Source: Mantamonas sphyraenae (Eukaryota; CRuMs; Mantamonadidae). From it: a stretch of 64,000 nucleotides of DNA. The DNA lies in assembly GCA_026936335.1 (NCBI GenBank), contig JAPMXV010000061.1, positions 124,001-188,000 on the forward strand. Reading direction: 5' to 3'. The position numbers and the translations under genes are program-made. The notes under the pieces are model-generated. The model was given only the letters and a program-made list of their open reading frames with translations, was not told the origin of the DNA and searched no databases. Of the stretch, positions 54,789-64,000 are shown in pieces. The number at the start of each line of letters is the position of its first letter. The first letter of the stretch is position 1.

Positions 54789-55256
54789 TCAAAGTTCCGT
54801 CTTGTCGTTGCGACGTCCCAGGGGACCAAAGAGGAGCTTGCGTGCAGATGGAGGCAAGGACTGCGTGAGAGCCTCCTTCATGCGAGCCACCTCTGGGTCA
54901 TCCAAGTCGGCCTGACCACGACGGAGGGCAAAGAGGAGCTGGAACCAGGACGGGTTGCCACGCAGCACACCCAGGATGCGCTCGACACTGGCACGATCGA
55001 GATTGTGGAGTGCCTGTCGGAGCTGTTCTTGCTGCTTCTGCGCTGTGTCATGGAGGGATTGTTGGGCCTCGGCACGAAGGGAGGCAGAGGCAAGCTGGGC
55101 CTGGAGATCAAGTTTGACGGTGGTGGGACTCGGCAGCGGAGTGGCATTGCGCATGGGCTTCTTGAGTGCATGTGCCACGTGGAATCCATCCACAATAAGG
55201 AGGAGGAGGAGGAGAACATGCGGGAGGGATATGGTGCATGCTGCAATGCGACGCAT
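54789..55256 (-). CDS. Small ER-lumenal protein with KTEL terminus
   Basis: Single exon, 155 residues. The signal peptide RRIAACTISLPHVLLLLLLI is followed by a mature region of about 120 residues that is mostly helical. Visible segments are VKLDLQAQLASASLRAEAQQ, the charged stretch LDRASVERILGVLRGNPSWF and DPEVARMKEALTQSLPPSAR. It ends RRNDKTEL, and KTEL is a recognised KDEL-type retrieval variant (it names KTELC1/POGLUT1). No catalytic motif is visible; it may be a co-chaperone or structural ER protein. Its ATG is only 32 bp from the divergent BSD-protein ATG. Confidence 0.75.
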   Translation of the reverse strand: MRRIAACTISLPHVLLLLLLIVDGFHVAHALKKPMRNATPLPSPTTVKLDLQAQLASASLRAEAQQSLHDTAQKQQEQLRQALHNLDRASVERILGVLRGNPSWFQLLFALRRGQADLDDPEVARMKEALTQSLPPSARKLLFGPLGRRNDKTEL

Positions 55257-55288
55257 GGGCCAACGGTGTGATCGGGGAACGAGAGTGG

Positions 55289-56487
55289 ATGTTTGGCTGG
55301 GGAAGCAAGAGCAACACCACTGCCGAACCCAGTGACACCACCAGTGAGGAGAAGGACACGTCGCAAGGGAAACAAGAGACAAAGTCCACCACACAGGTGT
55401 TGGGTAATGTGTCATGTAAGCCCAGAGTGGAGAAGGAGGGTCGATTTGATGATCAACGCGGAAATGAACAGCACACGCTGACACACAGTCACTCACACAC
55501 TCATAATCACGGCCTCTCACAGCATTCTTTGGCTCCTTGGCGACGAGTGTAAAGAGCAGTCTGGAGGAGAACCAGCGCAAGTTTGCAGAGGAACGGGAAA
55601 AGTACAGCAAAGGAGGGGAGGAGGGTGCGAAGGAAGCTGAGCTGGCCAAAGCGCCGTGGTTGGGGATTTCAGACGACCCAAAGGTGACCCAGAGGTTGAG
55701 GGAAGCCATCCTGGACCTGGGGTTGGATAGCACCACGCTGTCTGTAAAGCTGGACGAGTCGGTGGGGTTTGACTTTGACATGGCAACCTACGTGAACGAC
55801 GCCAAGAGTGCACTGGAGGCAGACCCGAATCTGACGCAAACACGGTTCCTGCTGGTGCCCAAACACATCAAAGAGAACGAATTCTGGCGCACCTACTTCT
55901 ACCACATCTCACTCATCTACCAGAGGGAGAACGAACGGCAAAGACAGGCTCTGGCTGCGCAGGGGTCCAGGTTAAACTTTAGGGCCACGGGCTTCGACGT
56001 GCTGGACGACAACCTGCCCGAGTTTCTCAGCGACAGCTACGGTGGATACAGCAGTCACCTATTGGCAAGCACCACAGGCACAACAGGAGGACGGGTGGAC
56101 ACCCAAGGGGACAAGGGGAACACCCAGACCAACACAAGCACCAGCAACACCAGCAGCAGCAACAACACAGAGGAGGACACAGGGACAAATGAGTTTGGGT
56201 CCGGGTCATGGGGGATCACAGGAGGCCCAACCACAACCACAGCAACCTCCTTCTCATCATCATCAACGACAACGGGAGGGGCAGGAGGCGGTGTGGACAC
56301 CTCGGTGCACAGCACACGCAGCATTGTGGATGAGTTTGAAGAGGAGCTGCGACGGGAACTGGATGGGTTGGGATTGGATGGTCTGAGTATGGACGATGAG
56401 GATGGGACGGGGGCTGTGGACATGGGTGATTTGGATCTGGAGGACGACGAAGATTGGGCTCTGGACGAGGAGTTTAAGGATCTGTGA
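55289..56487 (+). CDS. BSD-domain protein (SYAP1-like)
   Basis: Exons 55289-55403 and 55523-56487 (phase-1 intron), 359 residues. N-terminus MFGWGSKSNTTAEPSD is typical of the family. AFFGSLATSVKSSLEENQRK and a short coiled region precede the BSD domain. That domain includes VGFDFDMATYVNDAKSALEA, LVPKHIKENEFWRTYFYHIS and LIYQRENERQR, with the conserved FWxxYF. The second half is Ser/Thr/Asn-rich and ends in an acidic helix (DLDLEDDEDWALDEEFKDL). SYAP1 relatives are cytosolic adaptors linked to Akt/TORC2 signalling in animals; role here is unknown. Confidence 0.85.
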
Positions 56488-56551
56488 TGTCCTCCTCCCC
56501 ATCAGTATCCTCATCACATCAGACAATGTACGACATTTGGTCTGCACTTGT

Positions 56552-57235
56552 TTAGCAGCTGTTGTTCACCCAGCAGAGCCAGCCGCAACCGCCCTGGTCC
56601 TGCTCCTCGTCCTGTTCCTCGTCCTGCACCTCCGTCACGGGCAAATCACCCAGAGGCAGATGAGACAGGCTCTGGCCCACCACTTTGACGTCTTCGCAAT
56701 GGTAGCGGCAACGGGACAGGCGGCGCAGCACACGGCGAGCCTTGCCGCGGAAGCGAGGGATCTTCAGAGTGCGCCACGCAACCACAATCATCAACATCTT
56801 GCGGAACTTGGTCGATCCCATGTCGGGGCACACCTTCTTGTCGGCCAGCAGGTCGTTGCAAAGCTGCGTGGGAACAGCGGTGGAGCGCCCAGAAGGGCCG
56901 GAGCAAAAGTGTCAGCGTTGGTGAAAAAAGGGGGGAAGCATGAAAAGTGAACGGCATCTCCAGGGCGGAATAGAGACACAGAGTCGCATGGGAACACAGC
57001 ATACCTTGAGGAGTTCGGTGACTTCGTCGTAAACCTTCTGCTTCTTGGCACTCATGGACTCCTGGTCAGCGTCCTGGACCTGCTCAATCTCCTGGGCCCA
57101 GCCGTCCTCCTCCTCCACCGTCTCGGCCGCCTGCTCCTTCTCCTGCTGCTGCGCCACCTCTGCTACTTCATCGGCAAAGGCACGCGTGCACAGCAGCGCA
57201 AGCATGGCCATGATCAGGACATGGGAGAGCTTCAT
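56552..57235 (-). CDS. Secreted acidic protein with C-terminal CxWLCW motif, member A
   Basis: Exons 57235-57005 and 56863-56552 (phase 0), 180 residues. Signal peptide KLSHVLIMAMLALLCTRAFA, then an acidic/Gln-rich propeptide-like stretch. The conserved part reads LCNDLLADKKVCPDMGS, a basic region with ARRVLRRLSRCRYHCEDVK, and an acidic spacer EVQDEEQDEEQDQ. The last 13 residues are GGCGWLCWVNNSC. The same framework of Cys, C-x-Y-x-C and C-terminal CxWLCW-x4-C is present in the gene at the right edge (63378-64000). I do not recognise the family. A secreted or lumenal location follows from the signal peptide. Confidence 0.8.
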
Positions 57236-57453
57236 GGTGTGAGAAAGGGGGGGGGGGTTGTGTTTGTGTGGGGGCCACTGGGCAGCAGCGGAGATTCCAA
57301 GTTTTGGATGTGAGTGTGGATCGGATGAGGATGGGAGGTGGGTCTTTGATGGTGATGGTGATGGTGGGTGGTGGGTGATGGGGAAGGAGGGGGGGGGACA
57401 TCTGCGCAAGGAGACCCAGTGCATCTCTAAAAACCCCCAAAGCAAAGAAAACA

Positions 57454-59199
57454 ATGTCGACCAGCGACAAGAGCAATGACGATGCATCGCTGTTGGGCAG
57501 TGGTGAGGAAGCAAAGAAGGGAAGACTGCAACGGGAGCAGTCGACGGACGAACGGGAACCGCCACTCATGCGAAGCAGGTTCGTGAGCAAACAACAAAGA
57601 GGGGGACCAAGGCACACTCGACACACACACACACTCACACACTCACACACTCACACACTCACACACTCACACCCCACCCATGCACACACATAGCAACTAC
57701 TTGGGCGACAGCGAAGTGGAACTGGGCGAGGACCAGCTGAGCGTCATCGCGGATTGGGCCAAGGCTCACAAGGTGTGTTTTTCCCTTGACTGCCGTTTGG
57801 GTCTCTGCTGGCCGCCAGAGACATGGAAGCACGCTGACACAAAGGGAATATGGACCATGGCCACACATGCGTGTGCGTGGATGCCTGGATGCTTCGGTGT
57901 TCACAGAAAATGCCTTTCTACGTGGCTGTGGACGTGGGAGGCTCACACTCGCGGGTGATGTTTCGCCTGAAAGAGGTTGGTGGCCGCCTGGTACAGCCCA
58001 AGGGGATCAAGTTCAACTCGCGATCGATCACCAAGCTGCTCGAGTCGCTGCATCGCATCGGAGAACAACTTGTGAGTGGCATGCCAAGTGGCAGGAAACG
58101 TGGCAACGAGAGAGCGAGCGAGCGAGAGAGAGGGCACTTTGCGCAAAACACCCTTGCATACGCTCAACCACTGACACACGCATCCACACACCGACCCACA
58201 CACGTCCAGGCGGAGATTGTGGGACGTCCTGCAGACTGTGCATGCCTTGCATTTGCAGGACCGATCAGCGAGGGTGGCACGCTGGCGACGTTGACCAACT
58301 TTGAGTCGCCCAATGAGATCCGAGTGACGGATCTTCCCACCAACCTGTTTGATGCCAAGCGCACGTACTTTGTCAACGATCTAGAGTCGTGCTGCTATGG
58401 CATCCTGAGTCTGGACCAGGCTGGCATCCTGTCGGAGTACTTCCAGCCGCTGTTTGGTCCCGAGAGCGGCCACACGCTGTTGGAAGACTCACTGAAGCCG
58501 CTGAACTATCTCATCATGGCCATGGGCACGGGGTTGGGTGTGGGCATGTTGCTTGCGCCTGGACAGTCGCTGATGACACGTCAGGGTGCACAGAAGCTGA
58601 GTGTGTTGCCCGTGGAAGGCGGTCATTGTCTCGTCAACAAGCTGGGTCGCCAACATGACCATTACGACGATGACACCGAACTCATCGACTTTCTGGCCAA
58701 CAAACGCTACCAGGGCGAACACACCCTCGAGTACGAGGACATCTGCTCGGGACCAGGCCTCGTGCGATGCTACGACTTTTTTGCGCACAAACACAACGAG
58801 AGTGTGGGTGAGGGTGACGGGGACGGGGACGTGGTGCCTGATACCATGGAGGCTGGGGAGCTGGCACAGGCGGCACTGGGTGATCTTGACGTCGCCGTCA
58901 ACAAGGTGTGCCACCAGGCCATGAGCACACACTATCGCTTCCTCATGCGTGCTGCACAGAGCTTCTGTGTGCTTGCTCAGTGCAAGTGTGTCTTTCTGTG
59001 TGGCGCAAACCAGGTCAACAATGACCAGTTTGTCACCAACCATGTCGACGCCCTCCAGGGCGAGTTTCTCAACCACACAAAGGTCGAGTGGCTCGACGGT
59101 GTCGTCGTCTTTCGCCAGATCAAGAACCACAACATCAACGCTGCAGGTGCCCTCCACGTCGCTCAGATGATGCACGAGCGATTCCACAAGCTGTCGTGA
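57454..59199 (+). CDS. Glucokinase, bacterial type
   Basis: Exons 57454-57578, 57694-57772, 57907-58071, 58210-59199; 452 residues. An N-terminal ~70-residue extension precedes the kinase. The kinase shows YVAVDVGGSHSR (phosphate-1 loop), FAGPISEGG, LTNFESPNEIRVTDLP, FVNDLESCCYGIL (catalytic Asp in ND), MGTGLGVGMLLAPGQ (phosphate-2) and VLPVEGGHC. The order fits the Glk family (EC 2.7.1.2, ATP-dependent glucose phosphorylation), not animal/yeast hexokinases. Such bacterial-type glucokinases occur in several protist groups and are often acquired by transfer. The three spliceosomal introns show it is fully resident in the nuclear genome. Confidence 0.88.
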
Positions 59200-59309
59200 G
59201 AGCAGTCATTCTCCATGTCGCGGAGGGTGTTTTGGATGGATGGGTGAGTGGGTGTGGCCCATGACCTTGGAGTTCCTGAGTCAGGAATGCACATGGAAAC
59301 CCAACCAAA

Positions 59310-62300
59310 ATGACCGCTCGGGTGTTGCTGTCCCTGGTCCTCTTCTTCCTCCTTCTCCTCCTCCTGCCCTGGTGCGGCATGGCCGAAACACAGGTGATAG
59401 TGGCCAATCCCAGGCAGGAGGCTGTGGATGAGTCGGAATATGAGTGGCACGTGTCCCTCGCCCAGGCAGACGGCACGCGCGTCCAGGCCCTGGCTCCAAA
59501 TGGCCAGTACACACTGGACCTGCGCATCAAATCCAAATTCAGCCGCAGTGCAGACGAGGATGTAACACGTGCCATGAGTGCCACGGGTCTCATGCCCCGC
59601 GTGGTCTTGCTGCGTCCGTTTCGCCTGCTGGAAGTGACCCAGCTCGACTCGGCCACCGCCCAGCGCGGCACCTCGCGTTGGCAGCTGCCCCTGCGCACCA
59701 CAAACGACACCGGAATCGCCCTCCTTCGCATCATGTCCAACAACTATGCAAGTTCTGCCTCGCAAGTCGGTAAGTGAGAGAGTCCACCACCGGCCTCTGT
59801 GTGCATTGGGTTGTGTACCATGCGACCGTTTTGGGATCGACCCCGCTGACACCACACACACGCACACACACACACACACACACATACGAATGGATCACAC
59901 ACACACACACGCACAGTGTCAGACACTTCTGCAACCGTGTACATATCATCTCTGCTATTTATCAACAGCACGGGGGGCCAGCAGAGTGTGCTGGGGGATA
60001 GCGTGAGCGTGGCCACCCATGATCGCCCGTTACGCTTCAGCTTCCAACCACAGGTGTCGACAGTATGGATGGCACCTGTGGCCCTCTCCTCACTCAACAT
60101 GGTGGTGAGCTACGATGGCGGCGAGAGCACTCAGCAGATCTCCCTGGCCGCACAGAACAGCCCCTTGCTGGCGAGTGGCAGCAACGCACCTGCATCCGTG
60201 TGTGCATCCAACACTCCATCCGTGTACCAGGCCCTGCAGCTTCCCTCTGCCCTGTTTGTCAGCACACACGCGGGTGTGTTGCGGGGACGCGTGTTGCACG
60301 GGAGCGGCGGCAGCAGCGCAGGGACACAAGAGAGACATGTGCAGTGGACTCGTGATGTGGATGGGTTGTGTGCTCCCAGGTTGCACAGCCATGAGGACAC
60401 CTTGCTGGCGGTGTCGTCGCAGACGTTGCACTATTCACTGCGTGGTGAACCATTGCAGGAGCTGGTGGACACCCAATCCACTTCCTTGCTCCCTTACTTG
60501 GGCTATTCCTCTTCTGCAGAGGCTCAGGTCGTCGATGCTGTGCTCGTCACCTCCACCGAGCTGCAACAACGCATGCTTGCTCTTGTCCGTGTCAATCTCA
60601 CCTCCTCTTCCTCCTCCCATGCTTACCAATTGGTGTCCTACGAACGCCAGGATGCCGTGTATTGGTCCAAGGACATTGCATACAGCGCACGCATCCAACA
60701 CGGAGCGTGGCAGGTGGCATTCAACATGCCCAATGCACTGCCCGCCACCACATCCACCACAGCCTCCTTCTCATCATCCAACCAAGGGAATGCCAATGAC
60801 AACCGACATGCAGTGTTGTTGTCTCCATGGCCAGCAGAAAGCTGGAAACGGCTGACGGGAGCCACCCCTGTGGCAACGAGTGCGACAACAACGGCAAGCA
60901 CAACGCAAGTGCAATTGAGTGCGCTGCACACGGGATCGGGGGCATCCAAGGCAGACGTGTATGCGTATGGCAATGTGGTGGTGTACAGTCCGGACGGAGG
61001 AGTCACGTGGTCGTTGTTGCGCACGTTCGAATCCGGTGTCACCGTGCAGTGGGCGGCAAGCACGGGCATCGGGGGCCGTGTGGTGTTTCTGGCCAGCGAT
61101 GGGCGCCTATGGTACGGTGTGCATGGTCTGCACGCCCTGGTGCCTGTGTTTGACGAGCGCACACCGCAGCGAGAGGATGCCAACGTGTTGAGGCAACCCT
61201 TGTGGGATGCGTTGGGCCGATTGCAGGAGGTCTGGGTGCGACAGGGCAGTGCGGGGGCACAAGTGGACGTCAACCACGCCCTGCATCGTGAGTTGGACAG
61301 CCAAGTGTTGGCACAAGCCTCGGCTGATGCTTATTCGTGTGCCTACCAGGCGTTGCGCTTTGCCTTTCCTCCCAACGTCAACGCAACCCGCTCCACACGC
61401 AACCAACTCGTCCCCGATCGCATCTACCTGGATCAGGGCCAGTCGTACTCGTTCCAGATCCACGTCACACCACAGCGTGGCGTCGACCCCTCCTCCCTCC
61501 CAGTGGGCTTCCAAGTCCTCTCCCCTTCGGGAGTGTTGGCCACCGTCAGTCACAATCGCCCCTTTGCCTCCTCCAACCGTCTCGAATTCGACATCACCCT
61601 CAAGGAGGCCGGTGCAGGAAACCGCGTGGTGGCACAAGCTCCCGGGGTGGCACTCAACGAGTCTCTGGTGCGTCTGCGTGTGCACAACGCCTCGTTGGCC
61701 TGTGTGAATGCGGCTGTGAGCGATGCCGAGGATGATTTGCAACTGGTGGCTGCGAAAGCAGATGCAGGAGACACCGTGGATGAGCAACAGGAACAACAAC
61801 AACAACAACACAACAACAACAACAACAACAGGAACAGGAGACCGTGAGTGAAGACAAGCTACGTGGACAATACGTGGTCAGTTCATTGAGTGTGTTGACA
61901 GGTTGTCCGCCGTATCGTGAGCTTCGCTATGCGCCGCGGCTGAGTTCGCAGCAGGACGAGGGCTGTGACGAAAGCGACGGGGTGCACTGTGTGTGGTACA
62001 ACCATGATTACCTGCCTGTGTTCCAGGTCCATGATCTGGTCACGGGCCAGGCCGTCAACTACACCGGGTTGTACCGGTGGGAGGTGATTGGGGCAGGCCC
62101 CACGGCAAAGGACATCACCCCGTTCCGTCCCGACCAAATGGCTGGGTTCAACCAGTTCATTTGGACGCCCATTCCCGAACCTTTTACATTCTTTTCGCTG
62201 GCCAACAATGGGCTGACGTGGGTGTGTGCGCCGGGCACCCCGTGTTCGTCGCCGTGGCCCAACTTCCCAGGCACTCCCGAGTACTACCTGCGCATCCGTG

Positions 62301-62491
62301 TGGACACCAGCCCCGACCCAAACACCTACTGCAACTACCAGCATGAGTATGTTGTGCGTGTCCATGGCATTAGCATGGACTTTCAAACCACCATGCTCTT
62401 TGCAGGCGCCTCCTTTGCCATCTTCCTCCTCGCCTCCCTTTGCTGCATGCTCTACTTTGACGCACAGAAAAAGAAGCAGAAGCGAGAGTGA
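59310..62491 (+). CDS. CatSper auxiliary-subunit-like type I membrane protein
   Basis: Exons 59310-59769 and 59917-62491, about 1011 residues. Signal peptide LLSLVLFFLLLLLLPWCGMA. A long ectodomain with beta-rich repeats follows (YNVVVYSPDGGVTWSLLRTF-like units: VVVYSPDGGVTWSLLRTFES). The conserved-looking end has LTGCPPYRELRYAP, CVWYNHDYLPVFQVHDLVTG, FIWTPIPEPFTFFSLANNGL and YCNYQHEYVVRVHGI. Then one transmembrane helix and a short basic tail. This architecture and the C-terminal block resemble CatSper beta/gamma/delta/epsilon subunits of the flagellar Ca2+ channel. Frame shifts by one base inside the (CAA)n run at 61786-61831, where one CAA lacks an A; with it restored the run is poly-Gln and the two halves join. 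Confidence 0.6.
61786..61831. repeat. (CAA)n tract coding poly-Gln, with one-base irregularity
   Basis: CAA repeat inside the CatSper-like CDS. One unit is CA instead of CAA (around 61808-61812), which shifts the frame from Gln to Asn codons and then to a stop. Confidence 0.85.
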
Positions 62492-62528
62492 GCAAACAAT
62501 GGGTGGGTGGATGGGAGTAAAACACATG

Positions 62529-63302
62529 TCAATGATTCCCTCGCTGCTCCTTGCCCAGTTCCCGGATGATCTCCTGCAACTGTACCCTTCGTTCTGTAAT
62601 CCACTTTTGGGTCACTGTGTCGTTGAGATCGGCGGAAATGGTGTCCCACAATCCCTTCCCATCCTCAGTGTCCTCCTGCTTGTCGTCGTGGTCTTCCTTG
62701 CCCTTGCCCTGTTGAGCCACCACAGCAGACACCAGGTGTTCAGTGACACCCACCACAAACATACCACAGTCATACGAGTTGCTTTGCCTCGGCGTGTCCA
62801 CCGACACAAAGGCAGGCGTGTCGTTGACGTCCAGAAATGGGGTCACCTTGCGGCTGATGCGCTTGGCTGCACTTTCGTTGAACCCCGGGATGGAATCGAG
62901 GTAGTAGTAGGTGTTGTCCTCCCTCACATACACCATCAACGACCAGTGTGAGCCGCCCAACCTGTCCACAGTCTGGTTGTTGTTCACTGGGATGAACACG
63001 AGCGAGCGTTGTGCCAGCTCCAACGGGCCCAGAGCCAGCGCACACTCTTCCACGTCGTTCAGGAATGTCATCATCATCACCGTCGCAGGTGACACCAGCA
63101 ACACATGAGGCAACTCCCGTTCCAGGTCCTGTTCCTCGCTGGCATACATGTAGGCAAAGGTGATCACCGCATCGTTCAACCACTGCCCGTCGTCCAGCAA
63201 CGCCACATCCGACTCTCGCAACGACACATCCGCATACGTCAACACAAACCTGTCCTCCCCACCCTCGCTCCTGTCACCTCCTGCTGCCTTTGTTGACGAC
63301 AT
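62529..63302 (-). CDS. SENP8: NEDD8-specific protease (SENP8/NEDP1-like, C48)
   Basis: Single exon, 257 residues. VLTYADVSLRESDVALLDDG, then QWLNDAVITFAYMYASEEQ, the SENP8 N-terminal strand and WLND motif. Catalytic residues in order: His in LGGSHWSLMVYVRE, Asp in YYYLDSIPGFN, Gln in VDTPRQSNSYDCG and Cys in YDCGMFVVGVTEHL. Small size and absence of a long N-terminal region place it with NEDP1 rather than SUMO proteases. It would process the NEDD8 precursor and remove NEDD8 from non-cullin targets. Convergent with the CatSper-like gene (37 bp between stops). Confidence 0.93.
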   Translation of the reverse strand: MSSTKAAGGDRSEGGEDRFVLTYADVSLRESDVALLDDGQWLNDAVITFAYMYASEEQDLERELPHVLLVSPATVMMMTFLNDVEECALALGPLELAQRSLVFIPVNNNQTVDRLGGSHWSLMVYVREDNTYYYLDSIPGFNESAAKRISRKVTPFLDVNDTPAFVSVDTPRQSNSYDCGMFVVGVTEHLVSAVVAQQGKGKEDHDDKQEDTEDGKGLWDTISADLNDTVTQKWITERRVQLQEIIRELGKEQRGNH

Positions 63303-63377
63303 GGTGGTTGCGCAAGGGCGGTGTGTGTTTTCCGTGTTTCGTTTTTTTCATTTGCAATGTCTGTTGAAATGACCACA

Positions 63378-64000
63378 TCAGCAGGTGCTGTCAATCCAGC
63401 ACAACCAGGAGCAAGTGGTGGCAGCTGCTGCTGCCTTGTCCTCGTTCTCATCGCTGACCTCGACCTTGGGCACGCGGCCGTTGAAGGCACGGGTGATGGC
63501 AATGTTGCCGTCGATGTTGGACGAGGCCTTCTTGATGGCAGCACAGTCGTACTTGCATGCAGCAAGCTTGGTCTTGGCTGCATTCAGACACGTGCTCCAA
63601 CGCGGGTGCGAATCGGTCTGGCTCTTGACCACAACCTGCTCCAGGGCGTTGTACGAATCACCGCCGACCTTGGGGCACGTTGCCTTGGCCTGCTTGCTCA
63701 GGTTGTCGCAAAAGGTCATCATGAGGGCATCGGCCTCCTGTGCATCCTCCTCTGCATCTGCATCTGCATCCTCATCCTCCATCTTGTCCTCACCCTCAGC
63801 CACGGCTGCCTTGGCCGTCTCCACCTGCGCTTCCTCTGCCTCTCCGCTTCCTCTCCACTGTCGGCCTCCTCTGCCTCCACATCGCTCATCCCATCCTCCT
63901 CCTCCTCCTCGTTCGCAAATTCATCGTCTGCGCTGTCCTCTGCGTCCGCCTCCTCCTCGTCCTCGTCTTGTTCGTTGTCCGAATCGTTGTCCTGGTCCAG
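63378..64000 (-). CDS. Secreted-type acidic protein with C-terminal CxWLCW motif, member B (5' end off window)
   Basis: The C-terminal part of a gene whose start lies beyond base 64000. A very acidic stretch (Asp/Glu/Ala) leads to MMTFCDNLSKQAKATCPKVG, then CLNAAKTKLAACKYDCAAIK, and the end ATTCSWLCWIDSTC. Cys spacing (C-x10-11-CP ... CKYDC ... CSWLCW-x4-C) parallels member A at 56552-57235. The acidic part upstream of about 63846 is in a different frame from the rest; a single missing G (GAGGAG to GAGAG) would join them, or an intron is hidden there. The signal peptide is not visible because the 5' end is missing. Confidence 0.72.

Overview
This is nuclear DNA from a GC-rich, gene-dense unicellular eukaryote. 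Essentially every gene is eukaryote-specific (RPS2, exportin-4, TRAPPC5, PC4/SUB1, PAXBP1, torsin, NEDP1, myeloid leukemia factor). Genes sit on both strands, often with only 15-80 bp between neighbours. I placed about 36 short spliceosomal introns (roughly 95-260 bp). Their donors are mostly GTGAGT, GTACGT or GTAGGT, and many 3' splice sites lie inside CA-repeat tracts. A CatSper-auxiliary-like membrane protein and an MLF homologue fit a flagellated protist. I cannot fix the lineage from sequence alone. I see no virus, transposon, CRISPR array, tRNA or rRNA.

Layout. 1-11.6 kb: two near-identical RPS2 genes form the arms of an inverted repeat (left arm cut by the window edge). Between them lie a kappa-class GST, an ER-type torsin with signal peptide and C-terminal KNEL, two small membrane proteins sharing a motif, PC4/SUB1, a TBC-like acidic protein and a cyclic-nucleotide-gated (CNG) channel. 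11.9-20.5 kb: MLF, an MFS transporter, TRAPPC5, a coiled-coil protein, COQ2 and a mitochondrial-looking ABC half transporter. 20.7-28.4 kb: a Ulp/SENP protease with zinc-finger-like N-terminus, an LRR protein, a purple-acid-type phosphatase, an ankyrin protein, PTAR1 and a dual-specificity phosphatase. 28.5-43 kb: an EF-hand/MFS fusion, PAXBP1, exportin-4 and a large probably GPI-anchored cysteine-rich surface protein. 43-52.6 kb: an ankyrin fragment, a second CNG channel, a four-pass membrane protein, a FabG/CBR4-like reductase, a TRAP-gamma-like protein split by a TGA, and an armadillo-repeat protein. 52.8-64 kb: a low-complexity nuclear-type protein, a KTEL-ending ER protein, a BSD-domain protein, two members of an unrecognised secreted family ending in a C-x-WLCW-x4-C motif, a bacterial-type glucokinase, the CatSper-like subunit and NEDP1.

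No pathway operon is present. Themes are ER/secretory function (torsin, KTEL protein, TRAP-gamma candidate, TRAPPC5, secreted families), ion and calcium signalling (two CNG channels, CatSper-like subunit, EF-hand MFS) and SUMO/NEDD8 deconjugation (two C48 proteases).

Caution: at least six genes are broken only by one-base shifts, mostly in homopolymers or short repeats. This looks more like consensus sequence error than pseudogenisation. Those CDS spans are given as whole genes with the break noted.
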